64,000 bases of DNA. Source: Actinernus sp. WN-2022 (lineage: Eukaryota; Cnidaria; Anthozoa; Actiniaria; Actinernidae). Positions 35,309-45,934 of this stretch are shown piece after piece. A program made the translations under genes and the position numbers. Location: positions 11,244,269 through 11,308,268 of the forward strand of contig JAOWCC010000655.1 of NCBI GenBank assembly GCA_030867875.1, read 5' to 3'. The notes under the pieces are model-generated. The model did not search any database, was not told the DNA's origin, and was given only the letters and a program-made list of their open reading frames with translations. How positions within the stretch are numbered: position 1 is the first letter of the stretch; every line of letters starts with the position of its first letter.

Positions 35309-35435
35309 CTTCTTATCTCCGATTGCTGTATGTAAAATCCAGATCAAATCAAATTTTAACTTTTTTTTCTTTACCTTTCTACTGTTTGTAAAATACTAAT
35401 TGAGTAAAACAAATAAATGATTGATTGATTGTACT

Positions 35436-36105
35436 TAACAGTGTCCTGCATGAATTTTCACTTCTGCCGGTTAGCGCGGAGCTCGTTCTCTTCCAGACGC
35501 TGTAAGACCTTGTCTAATGTCGTAATATGATCATATTGGGTTGCACCAGTGATAACAATGTCGTCAAGATAACATTGTACCCCGGGTATACCCTGAAGGA
35601 CCTGATCCATGGCTCTCTGCCATATTGCAGGTGCAGACGCGACTCCGTAAGGTTAAACGCTGGTACTGAAAAAGTCCACGATGGGTGTTGACCGTCAAGT
35701 ACTGTTTGGATTGTTCCTAGACCTCCATTTATAGATATGCTTGCCGCAAATCAATTACCGTGAACATATCGTCAATACGCGGCAGGAGATATTCGTCGAC
35801 ATCTAACTGAGGATTTATCGTGACTTATTTCTTGACCGCCATATTTCTTGACCGGCGTGACGATGGGAGCAGCCCATTCGCTACGGGTCACGCCTTTTAC
35901 AATACCCTTCGCTTCAAGTTGGTCTAGTCTCCGCTCCACTCCAGGTTTACGTTTGCGAGCCATTGCAACAGAATGAGCTTTCCAGAACCGTGGTTTGGTA
36001 CCCTCCTTCAGCTGGACCCTTGCCTTGATGTCTTTCCACTTCCCGAGTTCCTGAGAGAAAACAACTGAGTGATACTCGAGTACCTCCTGCAAATCTGAGG
36101 ACGGG
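35436..36105 (-). pseudogene. Ty3/Gypsy reverse transcriptase
   Basis: Minus-strand pieces in order are EYHSVVFSQELGKWK (about 36,030-36,075), an RRLDQLEAKGIVKGV block (about 35,890-35,935) and SEWAAPIVTPVKK (about 35,845-35,885). Next come a LPRIDDMF block (about 35,760-35,790), FTVIDLRQAYL (about 35,725-35,765) and the catalytic QCYLDDIVITGA (about 35,548-35,583). YLDD is intact, but stops and shifts near 35,730 and 35,655 break the frame. In the active element this enzyme makes cDNA from the genomic RNA. A LINE cuts it from RNase H on one side, and a foldback element cuts it from protease on the other. Confidence 0.8.
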
Positions 36106-36355
36106 GACGCGGGGACGTGGGGACGTGACCTTAGAAACACAGAAAGACCGCTAAAATAAAAAGCGAATAATGTGTGTATTCAATGCATTGTTTTATCACT
36201 AACTCGTCATTTGGGTTAGAAAAAACGTAATCAAAAGTCGTTTGACCTCACAAACCGACGCCATCTTGGAAAAGCCTCGTTTCCATGCGCCATGAGTGAG
36301 GTAAATGAGAATGGGAAGCAGCCCGGGTGCAAAAAAAGATACTCACCAAAACTTA

Positions 36356-36884
36356 GGGGTTGTTTACACGATAAGAGGGTAACCCTTGTACTAGGGTCAT
36401 CCTAATAGTAGAATGATTCTACCGCCATTGTATCCTGCGTTCTGTTTACATGTAAAGGATCAGTTTTGTCTAGGGTACCTGAGAAGTAGGATCATCCTAG
36501 CACTAGTTCAACTTTTGCACGCGTTACTTCATCTTAGTTCTCTATCACGCCCACTCTTCACTTGTAATTTTATCTCCTAGTCTCTCGCCTACCCGGGACT
36601 TCTCTATTCTAGAGCCAAATTTTACATTGCAAGTTGCTGGAGTTGTCTAGCAATTAGTAGGTCACATACCAGCACTATAGGACGGTAGACAGCAGCAATA
36701 AAGGGCACCACAGAAAAAAGAATAAACGTTAATTCACCAATGGCCCGTCAAAACTCTGCTCGTGTCCTCTATGCTTGAATGATTTTGGCCGCTACCGGAC
36801 CTGAATCATTTTGCTTCTAAACTCGGGCTATCTTTGAGCATAGTGCTAGGCTGCTTGCACTAGGGTCAACATGTAAACACCCCC
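36356..36884. mobile_element. 529-bp MITE nested in the foldback left arm
   Basis: The ends GGGGTTGTTTACA and TGTAAACACCCCC are imperfect inverted repeats. TTA flanks both sides (36,353-36,355 and 36,885-36,887). The right foldback arm has no counterpart. The three-base TTA duplication points to a PIF/Harbinger-type element. It is non-coding. Confidence 0.75.
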
Positions 36885-37009
36885 TTAGCCTCTGAAAACC
36901 GCCGACTTCTTTGCGCTCACTTCGTGACTCCCTTTTATGGAGGGGGATTCTGGACAAAAATAGCATTAGATCGTACTGTAGTGGTGTATTCCATCGAGCC
37001 GCCATACCA

Positions 37010-37402
37010 CTATGTCAAACCGTAGTCCATTATATCGAACCGTCATGCCATTATATCAAACCGTAGTCCCATTATGTCAAATCGTCATGCCATTATGTCA
37101 AACCGTCATGCCATTATATCAAACCGTCATGCCATTATATCAAACCATCATGCCATTATATCAAACCGTAGTCCATTATATCGAACCGTCATGCCATTAT
37201 ATCAAACCGTAGTCCCATTATGTCAAATCGTCATGCCATTATGTCAAACCGTCATGCCATTATATCAAACCGTCATGCCGTTATGTCAAACCGTCATGCC
37301 ATTATGTCAAATCGGCATGCCATTATATCAAACCGTCATGCCATTATGTCAAACCGTCATGCCATTATGTCAAATCGTAGTCGACCATTATGTAAAACCG
37401 TA
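37010..37402 (+). repeat. 21-bp tandem array, left arm
   Basis: The unit CCATTATGTCAAACCGTCATG (written with 20-base core CATTATGTCAAACCGTCATG) is repeated about 18 times, with TATATC/TATGTC and CGTAGTC/CGTCATG variants. Because 21 is divisible by 3, all frames look open with 7-residue periodicity (for example MSNRHAI). These are not proteins. Confidence 0.95.
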
Positions 37403-38214
37403 GGCACAGGCAGCCCAAGCTCAAAGTTTGAAATTATTTGACAGTTGAAGTACGAAGGTTCAAACATCCAGAATATCTGGTATTTTATCGCACTAAATGG
37501 CAAACGAATAACGCTTTGCTTTGATGAAGATGATGTTGTTGTGTCTTGAATTTAATTGGGGATTGGGGGGCCGATTTAACGAGTTTCAGGCTAGGAAACC
37601 TGGATTCAACTCTACCTATAAAAGAGAGACCCAACGAAGTTTTCGGTTAAAAAGCTGTTCGGGAGAGTAAGTTAGCCAAAAACTTTCGGATTTGAAAAAA
37701 ATTGTCCTAGGAAATTGTTTTCTGAAATACTGGCTAGAAATTTTTTTTCAATTCACAGAAAATTATAGAAGAAAAGGGACACCAAGAGGTTTCCCCTAAA
37801 ATATTCCTACGTATTCGTCTGATCAATAGAGTCAGAACGATCCGGAAAAAAAACCATTATCACAAATCATTTAGTGAAGCGGCCACCTAAAGTTTTCGAG
37901 AACATATTTTCATTCCCTAAGAAATTCTGACATCTAAAAACCGAAAGAATAAACCTTTAGCAAATGGAGGTCACCGAAAAGAATTGCCTAAAGGACTACG
38001 AGTCGGCGTGAAGATTCGTCAGTCTTCTAGTTTCCTAGAAACTCGTTAAATTGGCCCCCAAATTCAAGACACAACAACATTATCTTCATCAAAGCAAGTT
38101 TATTGTGTTATTCATTTGCCATTTAGTGCGATAAAATACCAGATATTCTGGATGATTGAACCTTCGTACTTCAACTGTCAAATAATTTCAAACTTTGGGC
38201 TTGGGCTGCCTGTG

Positions 38215-38612
38215 CCTACGGTTTTACATAATGGACTACGATTTGACATAATGGCCTACGATTTGACATAATGGCATGACGGTTTTACATAATGGCATGA
38301 CGGTTTGACATAATGGCATGACGGTTTGATATAATGGCATGACGATTTGATATAATGGCATGACGATTTGACATAATGGCATGACGGTTTGACATAATGG
38401 CATGACGGTTTGATATAATGGCATGCCGATTTGACATAATGGCATGACGGTTTGATATAATGGCATGACGGTTTGATATAATGGCATGACGGTTTGATAT
38501 AATGGCATGATGGTTTGACATAATGGCATGACGATTTGACATAATGGGACTACGGTTTGATATAATGGCATGGCGGTTCGATATAATGGACTACGGTTTG
38601 ACATAGTGGTAT
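38215..38612 (-). repeat. 21-bp tandem array, right arm (inverted)
   Basis: Same unit and variants as 37,010-37,402 on the opposite strand, about 18 copies. The order of variants is similar but not identical, so the arms have been homogenised or expanded separately after forming. Confidence 0.95.
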
Positions 38613-39030
38613 GGCGGCTCGATGGAATACACCACTACAGTACGATCTAATGCTATTTTTGTCCAGAATCCCCCTCCATACCCTTTAAACTGGGCTATCA
38701 GATTTTCATAAAATAACTGTTTACAGTTTGAAAAATCTTGTAATTTCTTCATATCAATGGCGGAGTATGCCGCAATGAAGCTCTATGGCGGTCGGGTCCT
38801 TCCCAGGCTCCTTAATCTCACTAAAGGAGCGTGGAAACTAGGCTTTTCCAAGATGGCGTCGGTTCGCGAGGGAAAACAATTTTGATTACGTGTTTTCTAA
38901 CCTAAATGACCAGCTAGTGATAAAACAATGCATTGAATACACACATAATTACTCGCTTTTTATTTTAGCGGTTAAAAATAGTGTTTCTAAGGTCACGTCC
39001 CCACGTCCCCACGTCCCCACGTTACCGTCC

Positions 39031-39935
39031 ATGTTTTACGACCGTCCCCAAGTGGCTGTACCGTACCGCCTGTGTACGTGCGTAGTAGTAGGGTGGTGTC
39101 TCTCAGCATTATATGCTTTAAATGCTCACGATATTTGTCCTCAATCACTATTGAAACCGATGACCCGCTGTCAAGTTCATAGAAAATTCCTTATTCTCGA
39201 TTTCCATGGTATCGAAAATTGGTTTCAGTTAATCGTTTCCGGTTACCCGGTATAGTCCCACCCAGTCCTTCCCTTCTGTTTCGTCCGAGTCGTTACCTTG
39301 CATGGTGGTCAACGAAGGACTGGATGGTTGCTTGTCCCGTCTTCTGTCGGTAAGCCCTGTTAATATGCCCGACCTTGGTGCAGTTGTAGCATTTCGCCTT
39401 TGTTGTCCCTCGCACCGATAACACTTTTTTTCTTGTGAGTTTGGCTGTTTATTGTACCCCTGTGGACCCCTAGGCTTTGTTTGATACAACTTGTTTATTT
39501 GGGTATCACTTCCCGTTCGCCTGCTCAATGGCGAGATATCGATGCACTGCATTCTTGAATGTCAAATTAGATAGGTTTTCTTTCAGCAAGTCACGTAACA
39601 TTTTGTCGTCACGAATTCCTGAAAGGAGTCTGTCACGTAATCGCTCCTCACGCATCTCGGAGCTGGATTTACACTCGCCCGCCATGTGCTGCAAAGTAGC
39701 TACATATTCGCTAACACTTTCTCCAGGTTTTCTCATTCTCGTATCGAACCTATATCTTGCCAACAGGGCAGACTTTGCCGGGTTAGTGTATTTCTGAAAA
39801 CGTTCGATGATTAATTCATACGTCACGGGGGCGTCTTGTGGCTTTTGTGGCGCTAGAAGATCCTTGAGCAATTGGTATCTTTCTGTACAAACATCCGCTA
39901 ACAGAATCGCTTTATTGGTTTCTTTGCACTTAATA
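39031..39935 (-). pseudogene. Ty3/Gypsy Gag and protease
   Basis: On the minus strand 39,871-39,506 encodes a Gag of retrotransposon type, with the block ESVSEYVATLQHMAGEC and then EERLRDRLLSGIRDDKMLRD. In a shifted frame a zinc knuckle CYNCTKVGHINRAYR lies near 39,355-39,400, with the last Cys changed. The protease active site LDSGSSVSIV lies near 39,148-39,178. Gag packages the RNA and the protease cuts the polyprotein. The frame is broken at least twice (near 39,505 and 39,400), so the copy is inactive. The foldback element follows the protease. Confidence 0.8.
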
Positions 39936-40454
39936 CCACGTTAGCAACAAAATATAATTTTAATTGCTCGGTGTGGGACTCCAAGTCCGTGCCAGCTGTG
40001 TATTTCTTCACTTTGCCCACAACAGCGCAATTTGTCTGGACTTCGCTTTGTGTTTATCTTGTGAATAGACCCTTTCACGGTTTTTGAACTTTTGATATAT
40101 ACGTATAACAGCAAAACCGTCGATTCTGCTGAAAAGAGCACCCCGGAGTTAGTCAAAATCCCTAATTTTAGAGTTATATCTTGAATAGGAGCAAAGATAC
40201 AGGCCCGCAAACTCGGAAAATCAGTTTGTATGGGAATTTCGATTGGGGTGATATAATAACTTTGCTCCTATTCAAGACATAACTCTCAAATTTGGAATTT
40301 TGACTAACTTCGAGGTGCAGTATCGACGGTTTTGCTCGGTTATACGTATATATCAAAAGTTAAAAAACTGTGGAAGGGTCTTTTTCCTGTACTATGGACT
40401 TTTATCTTCTGTCCAGGAATCTTTAAGTAATTTAAGCAATCCTCGTCGCCAGTT
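39936..40454 (-). other. Gypsy leader region with primer-binding site candidate
   Basis: Downstream of the 5' LTR remnant, in element orientation, TGGCGACGAGG (complement of 40,441-40,451) has the position and look of a tRNA primer-binding site. Most of the leader is filled by a MITE at 40,067-40,381. Confidence 0.4.
40067..40381. mobile_element. 315-bp MITE with about 130-bp TIRs
   Basis: The left end AGACCCTTTCACGGTTTTTG and the right end CTGTGGAAGGGTCT are inverted copies. The match extends through TTTTGATATATACGTATAAC to CTCCTATTCAAG. About 60 unique bases lie in the middle (40,199-40,257). There is no gene. The arms explain the weak frames on both strands here. Confidence 0.85.
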
Positions 40455-40525
40455 TGTCATGTATTGGTGGCGAAAACGGATAAGAAACACTACTAGTTCG
40501 TAAATACAACACTATTTACTGAAAT
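40455..40525 (-). mobile_element. Gypsy 5' LTR remnant
   Basis: TGTCATGTATTGGTGGC and GTTCGTAAATACAACACTAT match the 3' LTR copy at 28,242-28,625 once the SINE is removed. Similarity ends near 40,525, so the remainder of this LTR is diverged or lost. Confidence 0.55.
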
Positions 40526-41975
40526 ACCTAGAAAAACACCAAAATCCACGCAATTGTCGCTCCTTACTTTGTCAGATAGAATTGATCCTATCTCCGAAAC
40601 AAATAACGACACGACTACGCAATGAAAAACAGAAAGCGCGATAAAACAAAAACAATTTGGAAATGTGTGAAAAACAAAACACGAAAAGGCATGGAAAGAC
40701 ACTTTTAATACCATTATTCAATGCGAAAGTTCATCGTCGGAGTCAGCAATTGTACTATTTACAAAATTGCCACCAAAATTCAGCGCTAGCACAAGGCACA
40801 ATACACACATTCAAAAACTCATGAATAATTAATGAACAATCAGATGAAGCAAATCAGTCACGTGCATGCTCCTTTATACCTGATAAAATCTCATCATTCT
40901 AAAAGCCCGCGGAGGGATTTGAATTCTGTCCGAGGGGGAAACGGCGTTAATGATTGAGACAATGGCATTTCTATTGATGTTTCAGCTTTCTCATTGAATT
41001 GCTAATTAGGATGAACGTTTTATATAAAGAATACTAATGAACATGAAATTTTATATAAAGTTTCATCCTAATTAAGAATTCACTGATAAAGACCCAAAGA
41101 TAGCAAACAGTAAACGGAATATAAGGTACCTAGATAATAAATTTTGCACTAAATTTACTAATATCAGCAGACTACCGAGATACACAGATAATATTTTTAA
41201 AATGAAGTTATCCAACTTGGTTACCGAGCCACTGTTTAGTTTCAATTATTAAACCAAACTCAAAGCCGTAAAATAAAAAAAAACGTGCATTAAACTTACA
41301 TATTTTGTGCCGGAGTCAAACATTTTGAGTCTGCCGTCATGTCAGTCACATCGCTTTCCAAGTCTTGAACTTTATCGAGGTAAACCACGACACCAAATCC
41401 TTCAAGTGCAGGTTCTTCTTGCATTGCGAAACGCCGCTTCAAACAACATAGTATGGTAATTTCTTCATTTCATTCCCTTGAGATGTTCGTAATTGCAGGC
41501 GGTGATTACTCGAATATTTTGCATGGCGTTGTGAATACAAAGGTTCAATGGTTCATTAAGTAACCATTCCCTTGAGATGTGCGTCTTTCTTTCATTGCAT
41601 TCTTAAAGCGTTCTTGAAGCTTCGCCCTCGAATTTTTAAACTTGATAAAACACTGCTGTTCGTGTTTTAAACAGTACTTAACTTACATTTCTCTCTTATT
41701 ATTATTATATATTTAGATTATGTTTTATCATAATTTTATATTTCTCTATATCATTGTCAAGCACATAGAACACTAATGTGTATGCGCTATATAAGTAAAT
41801 TATTATTATATTAATGATTACAAACGCTCACAAGACAGAAAAACACTCGAAAATGCGTGAAAAACAAGACAAGGCAAGTTTGAAAAAAAAAAAGAGAAAA
41901 GCCAAGTGAAAACCGCATGGAAAAACAAGAAATGCTGATAAAGGTTATATATGTAAACCTCACCTGGGTAACATC
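40526..41975. other. Intergenic DNA with a small hairpin
   Basis: No gene was supported. A palindrome built on CTAATTAGGATGAA...TTCATCCTAATTAAG lies at 41,001-41,077. The rest is AT-rich. Confidence 0.45.
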
Positions 41976-42110
41976 TACATACATACATACATACATAAAC
42001 TTTATTTAACTTCGAATTTACAGAGTAGCATTAAGATGCTAATATCTCCGAAGAGGACTGACGCAGGTATTGTTACCCCATTGATAGTTCCATTCATACA
42101 CAGCAAGCCC
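41976..42110 (-). mobile_element. LINE 3' end with CATA microsatellite tail
   Basis: The CATACATACATACATA run at 41,977-41,996 is followed by AAACTTTATTTAACTTCG. In minus orientation this is a LINE tail with an AATAAAG signal and ATGT repeats, the same tail type as the LINE at 1,215-2,718. Only the extreme 3' end is recognisable. Confidence 0.5.
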
Positions 42111-42268
42111 CGCCCTCCTTAGTTCCACAAGATGTAGAATTTAATCCGAGAAAATTCAAACAAACATATGGAGAAAAACGCTGAGTTGGGCTATAGTCTT
42201 CCTAACATTTTGAATAATTTATCGTACATCTTTCATTCGGAAGGGCTTGCATTGCCTTGTGGGACAAG

Positions 42269-42322
42269 ATGGCGGCCTTGTTTCTCGGGCAAACATTGCT
42301 GTGTTCTATTTGGTCTGAACTG
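42269..42322 (+). CDS. Candidate first exon of a small gene
   Basis: AAGATGGCGG is a strong start context. The frame reads MAALFLGQTLLCSIWSEL and reaches CTG|GTTTAA at 42,323, a weak donor. Splicing over 82 bases to the acceptor at 42,404 keeps the frame and gives a 107-residue product. The hydrophobic start could act as a signal peptide. The weak donor is the main doubt. Confidence 0.3.
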
Positions 42323-42404
42323 GTTTAATTGACAGGTGCGGAACTAGGAAATATGTATTTTTTTAAGTATTTACAATTTATACTGACGGCTTTGGTTCTT
42401 ACAG

Positions 42405-42674
42405 GCAGACGAATGCAGGTACCGCAACGGCGCCACCTGTTCTACGCAGCTGGTCAGCGGTCCTACCCAGTCGCAGCAGAACCCACCACCCAGACCTCAC
42501 AGCGCCCCTCAGTCTCAGAACCAAATCGGGAACCATAGCACAGCCCCTGGATCAAGAGGTCCCTGCCCAGAAGGTGGTAGTTTGGGTGAAACGCGTCGCA
42601 TGGCTGTGTGCGATGCGAATGATCATGCTCAAATGGCTAGAAGAAGAATGCGAGTTTACAAAAAGCGTTTCTAG
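42405..42674 (+). CDS. Candidate terminal exon, proline/glutamine-rich
   Basis: After the acceptor TTGGTTCTTACAG, an 89-residue frame runs to TAG at 42,672-42,674. It opens ADECRYRNGATCSTQ, continues through a Q/P/S-rich middle (about residues 18-50) and ends in a basic tail RRRMRVYKKRF. Base composition is much richer in C and G than the flanks, as expected for coding sequence. The lack of an internal ATG at its start argues for a spliced exon. No family is recognised. The basic tail and Cys residues could suit a secreted or nucleic-acid-binding peptide; this is speculation. Other frames give only shorter open stretches. Confidence 0.4.
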   Translation, partial: ADECRYRNGATCSTQLVSGPTQSQQNPPPRPHSAPQSQNQIGNHSTAPGSRGPCPEGGSLGETRRMAVCDANDHAQMARRRMRVYKKRF

Positions 42675-43598
42675 GTTGTGTCAGTAAGAGATAGACGGTG
42701 AATAAGTTACGATGCGAACAACAATCCAGCGTTCATTATCATTGGTTAGTTAATTACTGCACGATGTAACCCATCAAATAATTTATCTCCCGTGTGATTG
42801 GTGGAAAGCTTCATGTGACCCGATATTTGTTTTTACGCCAGACGACAGATATCAGCAATTAGAATGACCCAGCCGTCGTCTATTGGGAAACTCGCCATCT
42901 GATTGGCTAGCCAGGCACAGTCTATCGATCGATAGTCGACGTGCGCGCTGCAGACAAAAATAACGTGAAAATATCACTTTTTCACTGTCCTCCCCCCCCC
43001 CCCCCCCCCCCTCCTCCTCCTGCCCCCACCCCTGTGAGCGTAGCACGCGCAAGGGCTTCCGGGTGAAAACTATTTGAAGGATTATAAAGCCAAAACCCAA
43101 ATATGAATTGATATTTGTGCTTCGACATATTATCTGGTCCTCGAAACCCACAGTTTTCCTCGAGCTTCTCTAACTGTTCGCTCCACTCTCGGAAACTGTC
43201 TGCTCCACTCTCGGAAACAGTTCGCTTCTCGGAACAGATAATGTCCGCGTACAAATATCAGTGTATACTTCAACGCCTCAAGTAGGTTATTGTTTACCAG
43301 GTGTGTTTATTTAATGACTGCATGTCTAGGTTTCTTGACAAATAGAAAATAAGACGGAGGTTCCATAAAGAAACGATACACGCTAGATCTAGAGGCATTC
43401 AAGAGCTGTGAATCAATTCATGCACGTGTTGAACGCGAGTGTGTTCACAAGCTTTGCAAGGCCTGAAACCTTTTTTTTATGTTTTAGGGCATAATAGATT
43501 TATTAGGAAAACTATATGTGTATATATATATATATAGTAAATGTCAAAAAGGTTTTTGCCAGAAAATATACTGAATTCGTACTCTTAGTAGGCCTTGT
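42675..43598. other. Intergenic DNA with a C-tract
   Basis: A run of about 19 C lies at 42,993-43,011. Minus-strand frames (42,852-43,254) cross the C-tract as a polyglycine run and are not supported. A short TATATATATATATA run is near 43,520. Confidence 0.45.
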
Positions 43599-45015
43599 TG
43601 TGGAATAATGCTATAATGTATATTTTAAAATATGGGATGTTGTCGCAATAGCTTCGTATGGAGGTTGTAGTTGATGCTGCACTGATACAAACCCTCTTCT
43701 ATGAATATGGATATATTTTGATTATAATGCTAACTAGATACAAGCCATGGAGGATGTAGTTGACCCTGCAGATACAAACCCTCTTCTATGAATATGGATA
43801 GTTTTGATTATCATGCTAACTAGATACAAACCATGGAGGATGTAGTTGACCCTGCACTGATACAAACCCTCTTCTATGAATATGGATAGTTTTGATTATT
43901 ATGCTAACTAGATACAAGCCATGGAGGATGGAATTGACCCTGCACTGATACAAACCCTCTTCTATGAATATGGATAGATTTTGATTACCATGCTAACTAG
44001 ATACAAGCCATGGAGGATGGAGTTGACCCTGCACTGATACAAACCCTCTTTCTATGAATATGGATAGATTTTGATTATCATGCTAACTAGATACAAGCCA
44101 TGGAAGATGGGGTTGACCCTGCACTGATACAAACCCTCTTTCTATGAATATGGATAGATTTTGATTATATCATGCTAACTAGATACAAGCCATGGAGGAT
44201 GGAGTTGACCCTCCACTGATACAAACCCTCTTTCTATGAATATGGATAGATTTTGATTATCATGCTAACTAGATACAAGTCATGGAGGATGGAGTTGACC
44301 CTGCACTGATACAAACCCTCTTTCTATGAATATGGATAGATTGTGATTATCATGCTAACTAGATACAAGCCATGGAGGATGGAGTGGACCCTGCACTGAT
44401 ACAAACCCTCTTTCTATGAATATGGATAGATTTTGATTATCATGCTAACTAGATACAAGCCATGGAGGATGGAGGTGACCCTGCACTGATACAAACCCTC
44501 TTTCTATGAATATGGATATATTTTGATTATCATGCTAACTAGGTACAAGCCTCTAACTAAGCTGTCTCAACTCCAGCCTCGATGTCACCAAAGGCTTGGT
44601 TACCTTTCAAGTTAAAATGGCGGTCAAGAACTATTGAAGTACTGCATGATAAGAAATATCTCTGTATAGTATATATATATATGTATGTATATATATTATT
44701 TTCTGACCTAAAATAAACAAATATATACTTCAGATATATTTCTTATTATGCAATTGCGGTTGAGTTATATTTTTCAAATGTACTTTGGGTCAGATCAGGC
44801 CAATAAAATAATATTTTTACGACACATAATTGTCCAATTCATAGTTCTTGACCGCCATTTTGAAAGGTAACCAAGCCTTTGATGAAATCGAGGTTGGAGT
44901 TGTATCAAGACAATCAAAATCTATCCATGTTCATAGAAATAGGGTATGTATTAGTTCAGGGTCAACTCCAGCCTCCATACGAGACTGTAAGTGTACATTT
45001 TAACATTATTCCACA
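43599..45015. mobile_element. 1.4-kb foldback element with expanded 90-bp array
   Basis: TGTGGAATAATG at 43,599-43,610 is inverted at 45,004-45,015 (CATTATTCCACA). The next shared block, CGTATGGAGG..G.AGTTGA.CCTG, occurs at 43,657-43,685 and inverted at 44,952-44,985. Inner arms at 44,562-44,632 and 44,843-44,912 share CAAAGGCTTGGTTACCTTTC and AAAATGGCGGTCAAGAACTA. The left arm contains about ten 90-bp units; the right arm has one inverted unit. There is no coding frame. Confidence 0.85.
43657..44550 (+). repeat. 90-bp tandem array, about ten units
   Basis: The phrase GATACAAGCCATGGAGGATG recurs at 44,090, 44,182, 44,272, 44,362 and 44,452 (period 90, one unit 92). Earlier units start near 43,738, 43,826, 43,913 and 44,000. 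Units are nearly identical. One inverted copy lies at about 44,900-44,990. Confidence 0.95.
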
Positions 45016-45562
45016 TTGAGGGCAAGCGAGTGGTCTGTCAAAATTTCAAAGTACTCGTCATTTTAGCCTTTGCTCAGATGCTCACCAAAAATGTATGCTG
45101 GAACGCTCGTATTAGCGGGTCGACTTGTTTTCCTTGCAGGGATTCAATTTGTATTTCGCGCCAAAAAAAAAACCGCCGAGGTGAAGTATCAGGTTTCTTG
45201 GAGACAGGGCCAGACAGGCCGGTCTAGACATAGAATGGCGTGCTCTGGTATCCTTCGCGTGAATCTACAAATACTTGACAATTAATGGTTGACTGGTGTG
45301 CACTAAAGTCGCTTTGATTGGCTACTCTTATAATTAATTCGCCCACGCACAAATTCTTCGGTAATTTTGGGCGCGAAACAAGGATGAAAAGTCATTTGTC
45401 CAGCATCAATCCAAATCACAAAAAAGCGGGCGGAGGGCTTTGAGAAAGTCTTCTGCTACCAGTGACGTGCTCTGTGCTAGAATCATTGGTTAAATATATA
45501 ATTGTTTCTACTCGCAGTTGCTCGAATTAACCATTCGCTAGCCCTATAAAGATACTACTTGT
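45016..45562. other. Intergenic DNA, no supported gene
   Basis: Frames at 44,991-45,285 overlap the foldback end and lack features. Confidence 0.4.
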
Positions 45563-45835
45563 CAGGAGCCATTACCAGGAGCGTCCATATATACTATACC
45601 GTGAGTCAGCGTATGACCTGTTTGAGCTATTCTTAGAACATGTTTCCCGGGTAACTGCTATTGTTCTTTGAGGTGATTTTACTAACGCTGCATTGTCCTG
45701 CCTATAGTTTGATTGGATTCCCAAGTGTGGGCACGTGAACTCCCGTGAGATATGTTCTAAATATAGCTAAATCCGGTCATACGCTGACTCACATACCTAG
45801 TATGGGAGATGGACGCTCCTGGTAATGGGCTCCTG
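45563..45835. mobile_element. 273-bp MITE, ends CAGGAGCC
   Basis: CAGGAGCCATTACCAGGAGC at the left is mirrored by GCTCCTGGTAATGGGCTCCTG at the right. The match extends through GTGAGTCAGCGTATGACC to the TTAGAACAT block (arms about 90 bp). It is non-coding. Confidence 0.85.
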
Positions 45836-45934
45836 TACTTGTACAGTATTTTTTTTAGACAACCGTTTTTGAAGCGTTTTTGACATTAACTCTATAGAGC
45901 GGTTTTCGATTAAGTGTCGCAAAACCAAACCCAG

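Larger units (their letters stand above)
32361..35431 (+). mobile_element. LINE inserted between Gypsy RT and RNase H
   Basis: The frame from 32,403 reads through the pre-RT region (LNIFFINIGKS), then VARVTPIVLKK near 32,840. After a break it continues with PISVLSIFSKIFEKMMHQHL near 32,905-32,965, FGFRKKMSTSHAL at about 33,010, CIDLKKAFNTVNHSI at about 33,105-33,150 and NCGVPQ near 33,279. The catalytic motif is FPDDT near 33,377 (FADDT expected). A thumb region follows from 33,560. The endonuclease half is missing. The element ends in an ATTG-type microsatellite at 35,414-35,431. Its 3' region is complicated by an A-B-A' duplication (33,940-35,308). Confidence 0.8.
36106..39030. mobile_element. 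2.9-kb foldback element with 21-bp repeats in both arms
   Basis: The outer arms are inverted copies: 36,112-36,310 starts with GGGGACGTGGGGACGTGACC, and 38,820-39,022 ends with the complement. The inner arms, about 36,936-37,610 and 38,000-38,690, are also inverted copies. They share ACACCACTACAGTACGATC or its complement and each holds a 21-bp array. A spacer of about 390 bp (37,611-37,999) separates the arms. No transposase-like frame exists. The left arm is lengthened by a Harbinger-like MITE (36,356-36,884). The Gypsy sequence resumes on both sides. The design resembles Drosophila FB elements (known family style); relatedness is not claimed. Confidence 0.85.

Noticed and set aside
37010..37402. 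CRISPR-like direct repeats
   Set aside because: Units are contiguous with no unique spacers, there are no Cas genes, and the DNA is eukaryotic.
37012..38604. Long open frames with 7-residue repeats on both strands
   Set aside because: They follow from a 21-bp tandem unit that is a multiple of three. All frames stay open and no non-repeat domain is attached.
42852..43254. Minus-strand frame with polyglycine
   Set aside because: The polyglycine comes from a C-homopolymer that is also a common site of sequencing error. The rest shows no recognised domain.
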